Shown here piece by piece: positions 7,693 to 17,936 of a DNA stretch of 64,000 nt. This DNA is from a virus, in IMG/VR virus record IMGVR_UViG_3300011115_000934, positions 1 to 64,000 of that record, one strand, 5' to 3'. A program made the position numbers and the translations under genes. Position 1 is the stretch's first letter; each line of letters begins with the position of its first letter. The notes beneath the pieces were generated by a model, which made no database searches, was not told the DNA's origin, and saw only the letters and a program-made list of their open reading frames with translations.

Positions 7693-9491
7693 TGGCTCAA
7701 GATAGAGATATAAAATATGTAAATAGGGATTTCGGAGACTTCAGAAGCCAGCTAATAGAGTACGCTAAAAATTACTTTCCAGATTCTTATAACGACTTTT
7801 CTCCCACATCACCAGGTATGATGTTTATAGAAATGGCTGCCTATGTAGGAGATGTGTTATCATTTTACCAAGACACCCAACTTCAAGAAACATACATTCA
7901 ACATGCCAAAAACCCAGCTAATTTATATAATTTAGCATATATGATGGGTTATCGTCCAAAGATAACAACCCCTTCAGAAGTTACTATAGAAGTATCTCAG
8001 ATAGTAGGAGCAACAGGAGGTATTCCAGACTGGACTCAAGCCCTGAGTATACCAGCATATACGAGGCTAAGATCAACAGCAGCAGATCAGGTTAATTTCT
8101 TTATAGACAAACCTATAAACTTTACCTTCTCAAGTTCATATGACGATACAGAAGTAGAGGTAGAATCACTATCAGGAGGAAATCCCAATCAATTTAGATT
8201 AACTAAGACAGCAAAAGCCATTTCAGGAGAGTTAAAAACTATAACAGAGGTAGTTACTTCTGTAGAAAAGTTTAAAACAATTACAGTAGATGACACTAAT
8301 ATTATAGGTATTCAATCAATAACAGATAGTGGAGGCAATACTTGGTACGAAGTTCCATTTTTAGGACAAGATACGGTCTTTGTAGATAATACAAACCTCG
8401 ATCCAGACAAGCAATCTGTACCATATAGCCTAACACTTCAAAGAGTTCCAAGGAGATTTATTACAAGATTTAATTCTACAGGGCAACTTCAAATTCAATT
8501 TGGAGCAGGTATAGCAGGGCAAGATGACTCAGTAATAACACCAGACCCAACTAATGTAGGATTTGGCTCAAATCAAGGAGTAAGAAGAGTTGACTATGCA
8601 TTTGACCCATCTAACTTTCTATCAACAAAAACATATGGACTTGCACCTTCAAATACGACACTAACAATTAAATACTTAGTTGGAGGAGGAGTAGCAGCAA
8701 ATGCTCCTGCAAACACAATAAACACACTACTTAGCACTATTACAGATCCAACAAACTCACTTACTTTTAATAACCCACTAGCAGCTGCTGGAGGAAGAGA
8801 TGGAGATACTGTGGATGAATTAAGGGAAAATTCTTTAAGAGCCTTTAACGAACAAGGAAGAGCAGTAACACTCCAAGATTATACAGTTAGAGCTTTATCT
8901 ATGGATTCTAAGTACGGATCAATTGCAAAGGTATACGTAACACAGGACCAACTAACAAATCCAAATAGCGCTATTGATAGTATTATTGATAGTAATCCAC
9001 TATCACTATCACTGTTTGCTTTAGCATATGATAATAATAAAAATCTAACACCCACAACAAGTACCCTGAAGAGCAACTTAAAAACATACCTCTCAGAGTA
9101 TATGATATTAACAGATGCTCTTAACATCAAAGATGCTTTTATAGTAAATATAGGAGTTAATTTTGATATAATAGTAAAACCAAACTTCCCAGGAAGAGAT
9201 GTACTACTTGCATGTACAAATAAGCTAAAAGACTACTTTGATATAACAAAGTGGAGTATAAATCAACCAATCAATCTTTCAAGTATTTATACACTTCTTG
9301 ATCAAGAAAAAGGTGTACAAACAGTGCAGAAAGTAGAAATAGTAAATAATGTAGGAGGAATTTATTCTCAATATGCATACGATGTAGTAGGAGCAACTAG
9401 AAGTAATATAGTATATCCTTCATACGATCCATGTATATTTGAAGTAAAGTTCCCAGACACAGATATTAAAGGAAGAATAACAACACTATAA
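7692..9491 (+). CDS. gp6: Baseplate wedge protein gp6 (599 aa)
   Basis: It is large, lies directly after gp25, and begins with the gp6/gpJ-like pattern: YVNRDFGDFRSQLIEYAKNY, then the FSPTSPGMMFIEMAAYVGDVLSFYQD segment (residues about 36-62). The middle contains GGRDGDTVDELRENSLRAF (about 366-384), typical of the gpJ-like core. gp6 forms the dimeric wedge ring that joins the wedges around the hub. Length is close to T4 gp6 (660 aa). I am confident of the family. Confidence 0.9.
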   Translation: MAQDRDIKYVNRDFGDFRSQLIEYAKNYFPDSYNDFSPTSPGMMFIEMAAYVGDVLSFYQDTQLQETYIQHAKNPANLYNLAYMMGYRPKITTPSEVTIEVSQIVGATGGIPDWTQALSIPAYTRLRSTAADQVNFFIDKPINFTFSSSYDDTEVEVESLSGGNPNQFRLTKTAKAISGELKTITEVVTSVEKFKTITVDDTNIIGIQSITDSGGNTWYEVPFLGQDTVFVDNTNLDPDKQSVPYSLTLQRVPRRFITRFNSTGQLQIQFGAGIAGQDDSVITPDPTNVGFGSNQGVRRVDYAFDPSNFLSTKTYGLAPSNTTLTIKYLVGGGVAANAPANTINTLLSTITDPTNSLTFNNPLAAAGGRDGDTVDELRENSLRAFNEQGRAVTLQDYTVRALSMDSKYGSIAKVYVTQDQLTNPNSAIDSIIDSNPLSLSLFALAYDNNKNLTPTTSTLKSNLKTYLSEYMILTDALNIKDAFIVNIGVNFDIIVKPNFPGRDVLLACTNKLKDYFDITKWSINQPINLSSIYTLLDQEKGVQTVQKVEIVNNVGGIYSQYAYDVVGATRSNIVYPSYDPCIFEVKFPDTDIKGRITTL

Positions 9492-9492
9492 C

Positions 9493-10602
9493 ATGGCAGT
9501 ATATAGAATATTTCCTGAGAAGGATGCGTTTATATCATCGGAAGTACCAACAGGAAATGCTGGTAAAGACGAGATAATTGAGATAGGTGGGTATGCAGAT
9601 CTCTCAGCTACAGGACAAACTAACCGTTTACTAGTTCAGTACAGAACCTCTGAGATTCAAGATGTAATTACAAACAAAGTAACAGGATCATATAGTGCAA
9701 GTATACAACTATACCTAGCAGATGCATATCAAATACCAGTTGACTACACCCTATATGCATACCCAGTATCTGGAGCATGGGATAGTGGAGTGGGTAAGTT
9801 TGGAGATGTTCCAATCGATACTACAGGAGTTTCTTGGATAAGTAGGCAAGCAGGAGGAGCATCTGCTTGGAGTACAGCTTCATTTACAGCAGGAACTACA
9901 GGTTCATTCAAGTCAGGTTCAACAGGTGGAGGAGGAAACTGGTATACAGGTTCTTTAGGTGTGGATTTAGAATTTACCCAATCACATGGACTAAACACAA
10001 CTAACGATGTTAATATAAATGTTACAAGAGCTATACAGTTATTCAATGCGCAAACACTGAGTAATAACGGGTTTATAGTGAAACTCCCAAACGATCTTGA
10101 GTATAACGTAACAGCTTCTATCCGACTTAAGTACTACGGCGTAGATACCAATACTATTTACCCACCGTTCTTAGAATTCAAATGGGACGATAGTGTATAT
10201 ACTACAGGATCTCTTTCTATTCTATCAAGTAGTACATCTATTATAAACCTTACAAATAACAAGGGTAAATACGTTGATAATGGAAAACAGAGATTTAGAC
10301 TTTCAGCAAGACCAAAATACCCAGTCAGATCCTTTACAACATCATCAGCATATTTAACAAATTATGCACTTCCTTCAGCATCATACTGGGGATTAAGAGA
10401 TGAAAATACAGAAGAAATGGTTGTTGATTTTGATACTAGGTTTACTAAAATAAGTTGTGATTCAAACGGAGCATTCTTTGATGTATATATGGATGGGTTG
10501 CAACCTGAGAGATATTATCGTATATTAGTAAAGACGACTTTAGATGGAAGCACTACAGTAGTAGATAATCAAAACATATTTAAAGTAGTAAGAAATGGCT
10601 AA
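9493..10602 (+). CDS. Baseplate-associated structural protein (369 aa)
   Basis: A beta-rich protein with a Gly/Ser/Thr-rich loop at residues 125-155. The N-terminus (YRIFPEKDAFISSE) resembles the opening of DNRLRE-type beta-sandwich proteins. It starts 1 nt after the gp6 stop and overlaps the next gene by 8 nt, so it is made with the wedge proteins. It probably decorates or extends the wedge; the exact T4 counterpart is unclear. Confidence 0.75.
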   Translation: MAVYRIFPEKDAFISSEVPTGNAGKDEIIEIGGYADLSATGQTNRLLVQYRTSEIQDVITNKVTGSYSASIQLYLADAYQIPVDYTLYAYPVSGAWDSGVGKFGDVPIDTTGVSWISRQAGGASAWSTASFTAGTTGSFKSGSTGGGGNWYTGSLGVDLEFTQSHGLNTTNDVNINVTRAIQLFNAQTLSNNGFIVKLPNDLEYNVTASIRLKYYGVDTNTIYPPFLEFKWDDSVYTTGSLSILSSSTSIINLTNNKGKYVDNGKQRFRLSARPKYPVRSFTTSSAYLTNYALPSASYWGLRDENTEEMVVDFDTRFTKISCDSNGAFFDVYMDGLQPERYYRILVKTTLDGSTTVVDNQNIFKVVRNG

Positions 10603-10930
10603 TGAAGTTAACATGCAGAAAACTGTGTTTAGCACTACTGACTTTAACAAAGTTATAAGTAGCGCCTTTAACACATTTACGCAACCAGTACCAGAGGAAG
10701 ATCCAGATACTCCTGAGGAGTTGTTTAGATTATATGAGAAACTCTACTACGACATAGACGTAACAGGAGACATAAACTCACACGAATACCTAGTAAAAAG
10801 GAGTTCAGAATTACTAACTTTTGATAGAGTTACAGAAGATATACAACCGCTATTAGATGAGATAGCACAATTAAGACAAGAGAATCTAGGACTAAATCAA
10901 CAACTACTTACCCTAGAAACAAAAATATAG
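10595..10930 (+). CDS. Small coiled-coil baseplate protein (111 aa)
   Basis: Residues about 80-111 form a heptad-like coiled coil (LLDEIAQLRQENLGLNQQLL), preceded by an acidic Pro/Glu segment (QPVPEEDPDTPEEL). Unrecognised family. It lies between two structural genes and overlaps the first. The coiled coil suggests it oligomerises with or bridges wedge proteins. Confidence 0.7.
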   Translation: MANEVNMQKTVFSTTDFNKVISSAFNTFTQPVPEEDPDTPEELFRLYEKLYYDIDVTGDINSHEYLVKRSSELLTFDRVTEDIQPLLDEIAQLRQENLGLNQQLLTLETKI

Positions 10931-10933
10931 TAC

Positions 10934-13900
10934 ATGGCAGATATAGTTTATACAGTTAACCAAGACTCACCAGAAAACATAGCAGGTTTTGAGCAGTACT
11001 CTCAAGAAGATAAGGCACTAGTAAGTTCCTTTCAGATTAATAATACATTTGATTCAACCAATAACTATTCAGAATTACATATACTATCGCTATCAGACGA
11101 ACTTCTAGAAAGCATTTATAACTATACAGGATTTACACAATTAGGAAACGCACAATCAGCAGGCCAGGCTGGAGCATCAGTATTAACTATTGATCCAATT
11201 GCAGATAGCAAAGCGTACGGATATGATAATGGAGGAGTAAAGTTACTATACCACTTCTTAGACGATTTATATACAACAGATGGTACTCTACAAGAGTTCT
11301 TTATACAAGATATATCGCAAGATAGGACAGAACTAGTTCTATCTACACTAAACTTAACAGCAGAGCAATTAACAGCAACAACCTCTGCAATTAAGACTAA
11401 CTTACAAAGTCAATCTTACTTTACAGGATTTAGGTTAAATTTTAAGAATAATGATCTATTCATTGCAACTAACATTGATACGCTAGATTCAGGTATAGAA
11501 AAAGTAGTTGTAGTAAAACTATATGAACCACTTCCAGATACTTATAATTTAAAAAGCACATTAAACATAGTAGACGTAGTATCAGATTCAGTAGCATATG
11601 AAATTGATGCAGAATATATAGTACCACCTGAAGTAGCTCCTACTCTAAGATCTCCTAATTTTGATATTGATGTAACAGATAATAGCGTAGTTCCTACAGG
11701 ATATTACAACTACAATGAATTATTTAGCTACCCAGTCAACAACACAAATAGTCAGATATTTTCAACAGTTAGCGAAAAAGGGATTGATATTAGTGTTGAT
11801 TATACAACATTTAGCGACTTTGTACACTTTTCATCAGCACAAGAACGACTTCTTAACTTTAAGTATAAATTAGATTTAGTAGCAAGCTACTCTGCAAGTT
11901 TAGCAACCATAGCTAATTCAACAACAGGACTTCAAGGAGTATCGGGAAGTAGAGATTACTACCAAAACCTATTAACAGGAGTTGTAAGTAATTTTGATCA
12001 CTACGAGAGATTTTTATACTACGAATCAGGAAGTAGCTCTTGGCCAAAAAGCAATACAAAAAAGCCATATATAAATAGAGCAAGTACAAACTCTGAGGCG
12101 ATAACTTGGTATACAAATCAAATTGCAAATGCAATTAAGTACGACCAAACAAATTATAGCTCACTTGCTTATAGCATTCCAACATATCTAAGAGACGATG
12201 CAAATAATGAAAATTATTTAACATTTGTTTATATGGTTGGACAGCATTTTGATAATTTATGGCTATATTCAAAAGCAGTAACAGATAAGTATGATGCTGA
12301 TAATAGAATTGATAAAGGTATTTCAAAAGACTTAGTAGCAGAGGCTCTAAAAAACTTTGGAGTAAAATTATATACTTCTAATAAGTCTATAGAAGATTTA
12401 TTTACAACCTTTGTAGGGCAGGCTTACCAATCTGGAAGTGAAAAAATAAACTTCTACATAACAGGTTCATTAACAGGATCGAATACTCCTATTCAACCAA
12501 CTGCTTATGATGATTACCAAAAAGAGATACAAAAAAGAATCTACCACAACTTACCTTTACTTTTAAAATCAAAAGGAACAGAAAGAGGATTAAGAGCTTT
12601 AATTAATTGCTTTGGAATACCAGCAGATATATTAAAGATAAAACTATACGGAGGTAGAAACACAAACGAAAGACCTTTTTATGGAGATTATCAAAACTAT
12701 ACAAGTTCTATAAATAAAATACGATTAGATAATACAGGAAGTTTAGTAAGTGGAAGCACACTATCAAACTATGTTTCTATCATAAAAAGAGATGATAAGT
12801 ACACAGATGATGTCCATGTAATCGAAGTAGGATTCTCTCCTTCAGACAATATAGATAATTATATTATTTCTAGATCACTTGCTACAGCATCCCTTTCAAA
12901 CTTTAATATAGACAATTACCTAGGTGATCCTAGTAACATATATTTAGATAACTATTCAGGATTACAAAATATAACTGCAACTATTGTAAGTGGCTCTGCA
13001 GGAGTATCAGGTTCGTACGATTTAAGAGATTACGTAAGACTTATTAAATTTTTTGATAATACAGTATTTAAAATGGTTAAGGATTTTATTCCTGCTAGAG
13101 CAGTAGCAGATACAGGAATCATAATAAAACCACATTTACTTAATAGATCAAAAGCTAAATCAGTAATACTTTCAGGTTCAAGACCAGAATATACAGGTTC
13201 AATCGATACAGCCTTTATATCAGCAAAAAATCCAAATACATTCAAATTTCTAAACGGAGAAGTATCGTTACAGTATACCGATCTTGTACAAACACCAACA
13301 GGTATTCAAAGAGCAACACCCCATTCTGCAGGAGAGGCTGGATACAATGGAGAGATATCTGGTAGTATGATTGTAGCATCAAAAGTAGACTTAAACAGCA
13401 GCAATCCATATAAAACAGACTCATATGTAGTTAAACCATACTCAGTAGAATTTGTAAGTTCTTCAAACGCGATATGCTTATTAGGAACTGTAGCAACTCC
13501 CCTTTACATCACATCAGCTCAGTATCTTTGGCAACCAAATGAATTTTTCACAGGTATAAACAGTAACTGTGTATATAGTGCATCAAATAACATAGCGTCG
13601 CCTACATATACGCCAACTACTTTTCCTCGTGCTTTCGGAAGTCTGCCCGCTAATGGAGGATATGCACAGTATCAAGACTTTTATATTAGAGCACTAAATA
13701 AGAACGTAACAGTAGGACCTCCTTGTATAGCAACCATACAAGTAAGATTTGCAACATGTAGCATAGGAGTAAGTTCTGCAGGACAGCAAATAAATAACGT
13801 ACAAAAGTACAGTACACAAACTTTACAACCAACATATCCAATAGCAAGCTGGTTTAACAATCCAAATAGCCAACTAATACAGTATACTGCATCGTGGAGT

Positions 13901-14989
13901 ACTAACACAGTAGGTATTCCTACTGCAGATATTAACTCATATAAATTCACTCAAGATGAAGGAAGTTCAGTAACAATAACAATGCGGGATCCAAATATAG
14001 GGAATCTATGTGCAGTAAGCAAAACAGTATCAGTAGGAGGATGCTACTTAGGAGCTTCAACACTTTACCCAGGCAGTGAGGAAGCAACTCATGGCCGTCA
14101 GTTTACCTACACACAGGACTACTCTGGTTTTGAACAAGAAACTCTTGCTATAGTTCAATCTCCATTTAGCAACACAGCTATTGGTAATGACCGCTATTCA
14201 GGATATGTAACAATACAACAAACAGCTCAGTACGGAACAGGTCAACAACAAGATGTCACAACCTACGGCGTGTATAGACGTATACATCAATTAGGGTATT
14301 ACGAAGGACGTGATGTAACACCAGTAAACCCTACAGGAATATTTTCAGGTATTCAAAGGTACTTTACTTATAATAATGACTTTACACTAGGGTTTGCACA
14401 AGATCCAATGATGCGGTATAACATATATAAACTATATAACAGGGGCGTCGATAACCAAACATTTAGGTATAGTCTAACCTCAGTTGCTAACGGTCTAAAT
14501 CCAAACCAACCAATATACAACTGGGGATACCAACTTGGCCCAGAGTACGAGTTCCTAGATACATCTGCTTTTTCCAACAATAACTACTACACAGGTTATA
14601 GTTTTCCAATTATACTGAACACTCCTGCAATAACAGAAACTCGTGGATGGGCACCACAGAATAGTAGCTTTGACCAATCAGTATCAACTATAAATCTAAG
14701 AACAGTACCACAAGCATATTTCCTAGAAGCCTATAGAGCAAATGCGCCTTTATGTAGACAATCTGTTATGGTATATGGGGATAGAGGCGCACTAGGTAGT
14801 GTGCTTGCAGCAACTACTGGCTATGGCCAACTTCCACAATATCAAACTGTAAACATTCTAGCAGATTGGAACTACGATATAGCACCCCCACCAGTAGCTC
14901 ATCCAGCACTACCTGGAGGATACACAGGTCCAGGATGGAAATCGGTTAAAATAAGATTGTACGGTACAACTGCAATCGGAACTCCATAA
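10934..14989 (+). CDS. Very large baseplate wedge protein, gp7-like (1351 aa)
   Basis: This is the largest complete gene here. Residues about 530-570 (YQKEIQKRIYHNLPLLLKSK, then GTERGLRALINCFGIP) resemble the helical core seen in gp7 or tail protein I-like wedge proteins. The last 500 residues are a string of beta-rich modules with several Cys (CATIQVRFATC, LCAVSK, GGCYLG) and many Tyr, Asn and Gln, looking like surface-exposed adhesive or Ig-like domains. T4 gp7 is about 1030 aa, so this protein is enlarged, mainly at its C-terminus. Position after gp6 fits gp7. The N-terminal 450 residues are not recognised. Confidence 0.75.
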   Translation: MADIVYTVNQDSPENIAGFEQYSQEDKALVSSFQINNTFDSTNNYSELHILSLSDELLESIYNYTGFTQLGNAQSAGQAGASVLTIDPIADSKAYGYDNGGVKLLYHFLDDLYTTDGTLQEFFIQDISQDRTELVLSTLNLTAEQLTATTSAIKTNLQSQSYFTGFRLNFKNNDLFIATNIDTLDSGIEKVVVVKLYEPLPDTYNLKSTLNIVDVVSDSVAYEIDAEYIVPPEVAPTLRSPNFDIDVTDNSVVPTGYYNYNELFSYPVNNTNSQIFSTVSEKGIDISVDYTTFSDFVHFSSAQERLLNFKYKLDLVASYSASLATIANSTTGLQGVSGSRDYYQNLLTGVVSNFDHYERFLYYESGSSSWPKSNTKKPYINRASTNSEAITWYTNQIANAIKYDQTNYSSLAYSIPTYLRDDANNENYLTFVYMVGQHFDNLWLYSKAVTDKYDADNRIDKGISKDLVAEALKNFGVKLYTSNKSIEDLFTTFVGQAYQSGSEKINFYITGSLTGSNTPIQPTAYDDYQKEIQKRIYHNLPLLLKSKGTERGLRALINCFGIPADILKIKLYGGRNTNERPFYGDYQNYTSSINKIRLDNTGSLVSGSTLSNYVSIIKRDDKYTDDVHVIEVGFSPSDNIDNYIISRSLATASLSNFNIDNYLGDPSNIYLDNYSGLQNITATIVSGSAGVSGSYDLRDYVRLIKFFDNTVFKMVKDFIPARAVADTGIIIKPHLLNRSKAKSVILSGSRPEYTGSIDTAFISAKNPNTFKFLNGEVSLQYTDLVQTPTGIQRATPHSAGEAGYNGEISGSMIVASKVDLNSSNPYKTDSYVVKPYSVEFVSSSNAICLLGTVATPLYITSAQYLWQPNEFFTGINSNCVYSASNNIASPTYTPTTFPRAFGSLPANGGYAQYQDFYIRALNKNVTVGPPCIATIQVRFATCSIGVSSAGQQINNVQKYSTQTLQPTYPIASWFNNPNSQLIQYTASWSTNTVGIPTADINSYKFTQDEGSSVTITMRDPNIGNLCAVSKTVSVGGCYLGASTLYPGSEEATHGRQFTYTQDYSGFEQETLAIVQSPFSNTAIGNDRYSGYVTIQQTAQYGTGQQQDVTTYGVYRRIHQLGYYEGRDVTPVNPTGIFSGIQRYFTYNNDFTLGFAQDPMMRYNIYKLYNRGVDNQTFRYSLTSVANGLNPNQPIYNWGYQLGPEYEFLDTSAFSNNNYYTGYSFPIILNTPAITETRGWAPQNSSFDQSVSTINLRTVPQAYFLEAYRANAPLCRQSVMVYGDRGALGSVLAATTGYGQLPQYQTVNILADWNYDIAPPPVAHPALPGGYTGPGWKSVKIRLYGTTAIGTP

Positions 14990-15010
14990 AGATTACAAAA
15001 ATTAAATGAA

Positions 15011-16171
15011 ATGACACAACAAGAATTCTATATACATGCGCAATTAAACCCCGACCAAGTAAACATCTGGTACGATACGGGAGGGCCTCCATATACACTT
15101 AGAGCAATAACTATACCAGTACTAGATAATAGTGCACCACGTCAAGACATTTCACCAATACTTGAGAATTTAAAAAACATAGTACTTCAACTTAGTACAG
15201 GAGAAAGGATAACTCTAAAGATACTATCAAGAACAGCACCACAATCAACCCCAGCAGGATCTCCTGTTGCAGTAAGGTATTATTATTATGATATACAACC
15301 TTTAACTATTGCAACTATTGGAAGTGTTGCATTAACAATCCCAATCGTTTTCTCACCTGCAATAGATACCTACCAATTTAACGCAAGTCCATATAACATA
15401 CTAAAGGGAACTATAGACACAAGTAGAGCATCAAGCTATATAATGCAAGCCGATAGATATAAGATAGGAACTCTAGCAAATCCTGCGTATACAGGTCCAT
15501 TAAATATAAATGAACTTTTAACTGGTTCTGCTGTTAAGGCAGGTGTACAAGATAGCAACTATACAATTACTGGTTGGACTAATGGAAGGTATAATGGAAG
15601 TAAAACAGATAGAGTAGACTATAAAACAGAGCCAGCAGTAACAGGGAGATTTTTTCTAGCAGCTGAATTTCCTTCTGGATCTGACATAGGACATATCAAC
15701 TACCTAATATCAAGTAGCCAAGTAGAGTACAAGGAGTACTTCTTTTCAGGAGTAGGAGATATACCAGGATTTGAATCAACAGATTCAGGATTTACAACAA
15801 TTAACACAGTACCAATTAACCAATCATTTATACAGGTAGCACCAAGAGGAAATAATCTTGCTGCTCCTAAACCAGGAGACATACTAAGGCCAGTAGTGGG
15901 AGGAGTCGCCAAAGAATTACTACAGATATATTTAGTAACTGTTCAAAGTGAGATCCCACTAATATATAATATATTCGCAATTAGGGGGTACTTTCAATCA
16001 CCTAGTAGTGCCATACCACAATCAAGCCCCTTGCAATTAATAACACCAGTACAGATATTTTCTACAGAAAATGGCAGACTTTCTGGAGTTCCTAAAGGTA
16101 CTCTGTTAATAAAGGAGACTGGATACATTGTAGGAGTGGACTCGTTAGGGTACGTAGTTGCTTCATCATAA
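15011..16171 (+). CDS. Baseplate/tail structural protein (386 aa)
   Basis: Unrecognised, beta-rich protein with many Ile, Pro, Ser and Thr and few charged residues, typical of virion surface proteins. It lies 21 nt after the gp7-like gene and before another late-type promoter, so it ends the first baseplate unit. The composition resembles the C-terminal modules of the gp7-like protein, so it may attach to or extend them. Confidence 0.7.
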   Translation: MTQQEFYIHAQLNPDQVNIWYDTGGPPYTLRAITIPVLDNSAPRQDISPILENLKNIVLQLSTGERITLKILSRTAPQSTPAGSPVAVRYYYYDIQPLTIATIGSVALTIPIVFSPAIDTYQFNASPYNILKGTIDTSRASSYIMQADRYKIGTLANPAYTGPLNINELLTGSAVKAGVQDSNYTITGWTNGRYNGSKTDRVDYKTEPAVTGRFFLAAEFPSGSDIGHINYLISSSQVEYKEYFFSGVGDIPGFESTDSGFTTINTVPINQSFIQVAPRGNNLAAPKPGDILRPVVGGVAKELLQIYLVTVQSEIPLIYNIFAIRGYFQSPSSAIPQSSPLQLITPVQIFSTENGRLSGVPKGTLLIKETGYIVGVDSLGYVVASS

Positions 16172-16185
16172 AATTAAACTATACA

Positions 16186-16193
16186 TATTTATT
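16186..16193 (+). promoter_or_regulatory. Putative late promoter TATTTATT
   Basis: TATTTATT followed by AATAAA, ending 17 nt before the ATG at 16211, in a short gap between structural genes. Confidence 0.5.
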
Positions 16194-16210
16194 AATAAAC
16201 ACATATTAAA

Positions 16211-16870
16211 ATGGGATATTTAGACAATTCAACAGTAACGGTTGATGCAATTTTAACAAAAAAAGGAAGAGAACTTCTTGCAAAAGGAGATGGCTCTTTC
16301 AAAATTACACAATTTGCTTTAGCAGATGATGAAATAGACTATACATTGTATAATCCAAATCATCCAAACGGATCAGCATTCTATGGTGAAGCAATTGAGT
16401 CAATGCCACTACTGGAGGCATTTCCTGATGAAAACCAGATCATGAAGTATAAACTTACAACTCTTCCAAGAGGTACAGCTAAGTTACCAATTTTAGATTT
16501 AGGATATGCAGCAATCAGACTAAAACAAGGAGCTTCGTTAGCGATTACACCTCAAACACTAAACTATTTAGGATCTTCTAATGCTTTTGAAGCTGGAGGA
16601 TATGTAGCAACTATTGCAGATGCTAGAGTATTAAGCAACTTTAATGGAGTAGGGATAAATACAGCAGATGCAATAGCATTAAACTCAACTACTACACTGG
16701 GAACAAATGTTTCTAAAACAGTAATTGGAACTTCAATCAACTTATCTGCAACAACAGTTAATACCCTATTTGGAGGTAATACATCACTACAAACAACAAT
16801 TACAATAATAGGTAGAGATTCAGGAGCTAGGTTAACAATTCCAGTAACAATTATTCAAGTAACACAATAA
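16211..16870 (+). CDS. Virion structural protein (219 aa)
   Basis: The N-terminal 60 residues carry the pattern TVDAILTKKGRELLAKGDGSF and FALADDEIDYTLYN, which I associate with a structural family in T4-like phages of Bacteroidota and marine hosts; no precise function is known to me. The C-terminal half is a small beta-sandwich-like domain rich in Thr, Asn and Ile. It is the first gene behind a late-type promoter and upstream of two paralogous structural genes, probably baseplate-fibre connectors. Confidence 0.75.
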   Translation: MGYLDNSTVTVDAILTKKGRELLAKGDGSFKITQFALADDEIDYTLYNPNHPNGSAFYGEAIESMPLLEAFPDENQIMKYKLTTLPRGTAKLPILDLGYAAIRLKQGASLAITPQTLNYLGSSNAFEAGGYVATIADARVLSNFNGVGINTADAIALNSTTTLGTNVSKTVIGTSINLSATTVNTLFGGNTSLQTTITIIGRDSGARLTIPVTIIQVTQ

Positions 16871-16880
16871 AAAAGGAACT

Positions 16881-17933
16881 ATGTCATTTAAAAGATTAGA
16901 CCCAGAAGATATTTCAATATCAGCAGAATCAATCGTAGCACCAGCATGGTCTTCACAACAAACAACGCTTCCTTTAGCAGGACTTACTTTCTACACATCC
17001 TCACAACAATCCAATAATCCCTCAGGAAAGTACTATTACGATATATACCAAATTGACCCAGCAGATGCAGGAGGAACCTCTACAAGGAATCCTCTATCAT
17101 CAGTACAGTTTTCTATTGCTTACGGAAATTACTTAGGAAGTGGATCAAATCAACTTTCATCAGTATCAGGATCTTCACCATCTGCAATTACTTACGGACA
17201 ATATAGAACATTGGTAAATGGAGATGAAAATACCAATTTCACTTTTGGAACAGTAACCCCACAATCTGTATATGTACTATCAATTAACAGAGCAAAGTAT
17301 AAAGAGAAACTACTACCAGGAAGCTTTAACTTAATCCTTATAAGTGGAAGTAATACTTTAAAACTGACAGATAATAGCAAGAGTGTGACAGCAGTATCCT
17401 ACGTAGATGCAGGAAGAGTCTTTGACATAGTATCAGGATCAGATGGAGTAGCTTATACAGGAGTAAACACCTCAGGATTCTCAAAAGATTCAGGCTCATA
17501 CGGAAAATTCTTACCAGACGTAGGAATAGCAATCCTAAATGGGGCTGCACTAAGTGGATCAGGAGCAGCAGGAGGACTAGGGATGACTATAAACCAAGGT
17601 TCAAATGTTGGTTCTACACTGAATTTACAACAAATGTACAATGTAATAAAAAACGGAGGAAACTTTAAACTTCAATCAGAGGAAACAGTTTCATCAAACT
17701 ATGTATTTGTTAGAGTTAGAAACAGTGAGTTCAACTACTCAACAAATCCTTCCAACATCTCAGGTTCAGGAGAATTGAGATGGAATGTAATGGTAAATAC
17801 TCCACAGTCCTATATTACAACAGTTGGAATGTATAATGATAATAATGACCTTTTAGCAGTAGCTAAATTATCAAAACCTTTATTAAAGGATTTTACAAAA
17901 GAGGCGTTAGTAAGAATCAAGCTTGATTATTAA
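16881..17933 (+). CDS. Tail-fibre connector-like protein, paralogue A (350 aa)
   Basis: Beta-rich, Gly/Ser-rich protein. Its last 75 residues (VRNSEFNYSTNPS, then YITTVGMYNDNNDLLAVAKL) align by eye with those of the next gene (VRDLEYNFTYNPS, YITTVGLYNDANQLIAVGKM), so the two are paralogues. A middle segment, LLPGSFNLIL, also pairs with IRPGSFSILI of the neighbour. It probably forms part of the baseplate-fibre interface. The family name is not known to me. Confidence 0.7.
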   Translation: MSFKRLDPEDISISAESIVAPAWSSQQTTLPLAGLTFYTSSQQSNNPSGKYYYDIYQIDPADAGGTSTRNPLSSVQFSIAYGNYLGSGSNQLSSVSGSSPSAITYGQYRTLVNGDENTNFTFGTVTPQSVYVLSINRAKYKEKLLPGSFNLILISGSNTLKLTDNSKSVTAVSYVDAGRVFDIVSGSDGVAYTGVNTSGFSKDSGSYGKFLPDVGIAILNGAALSGSGAAGGLGMTINQGSNVGSTLNLQQMYNVIKNGGNFKLQSEETVSSNYVFVRVRNSEFNYSTNPSNISGSGELRWNVMVNTPQSYITTVGMYNDNNDLLAVAKLSKPLLKDFTKEALVRIKLDY

Positions 17934-17936
17934 TGA

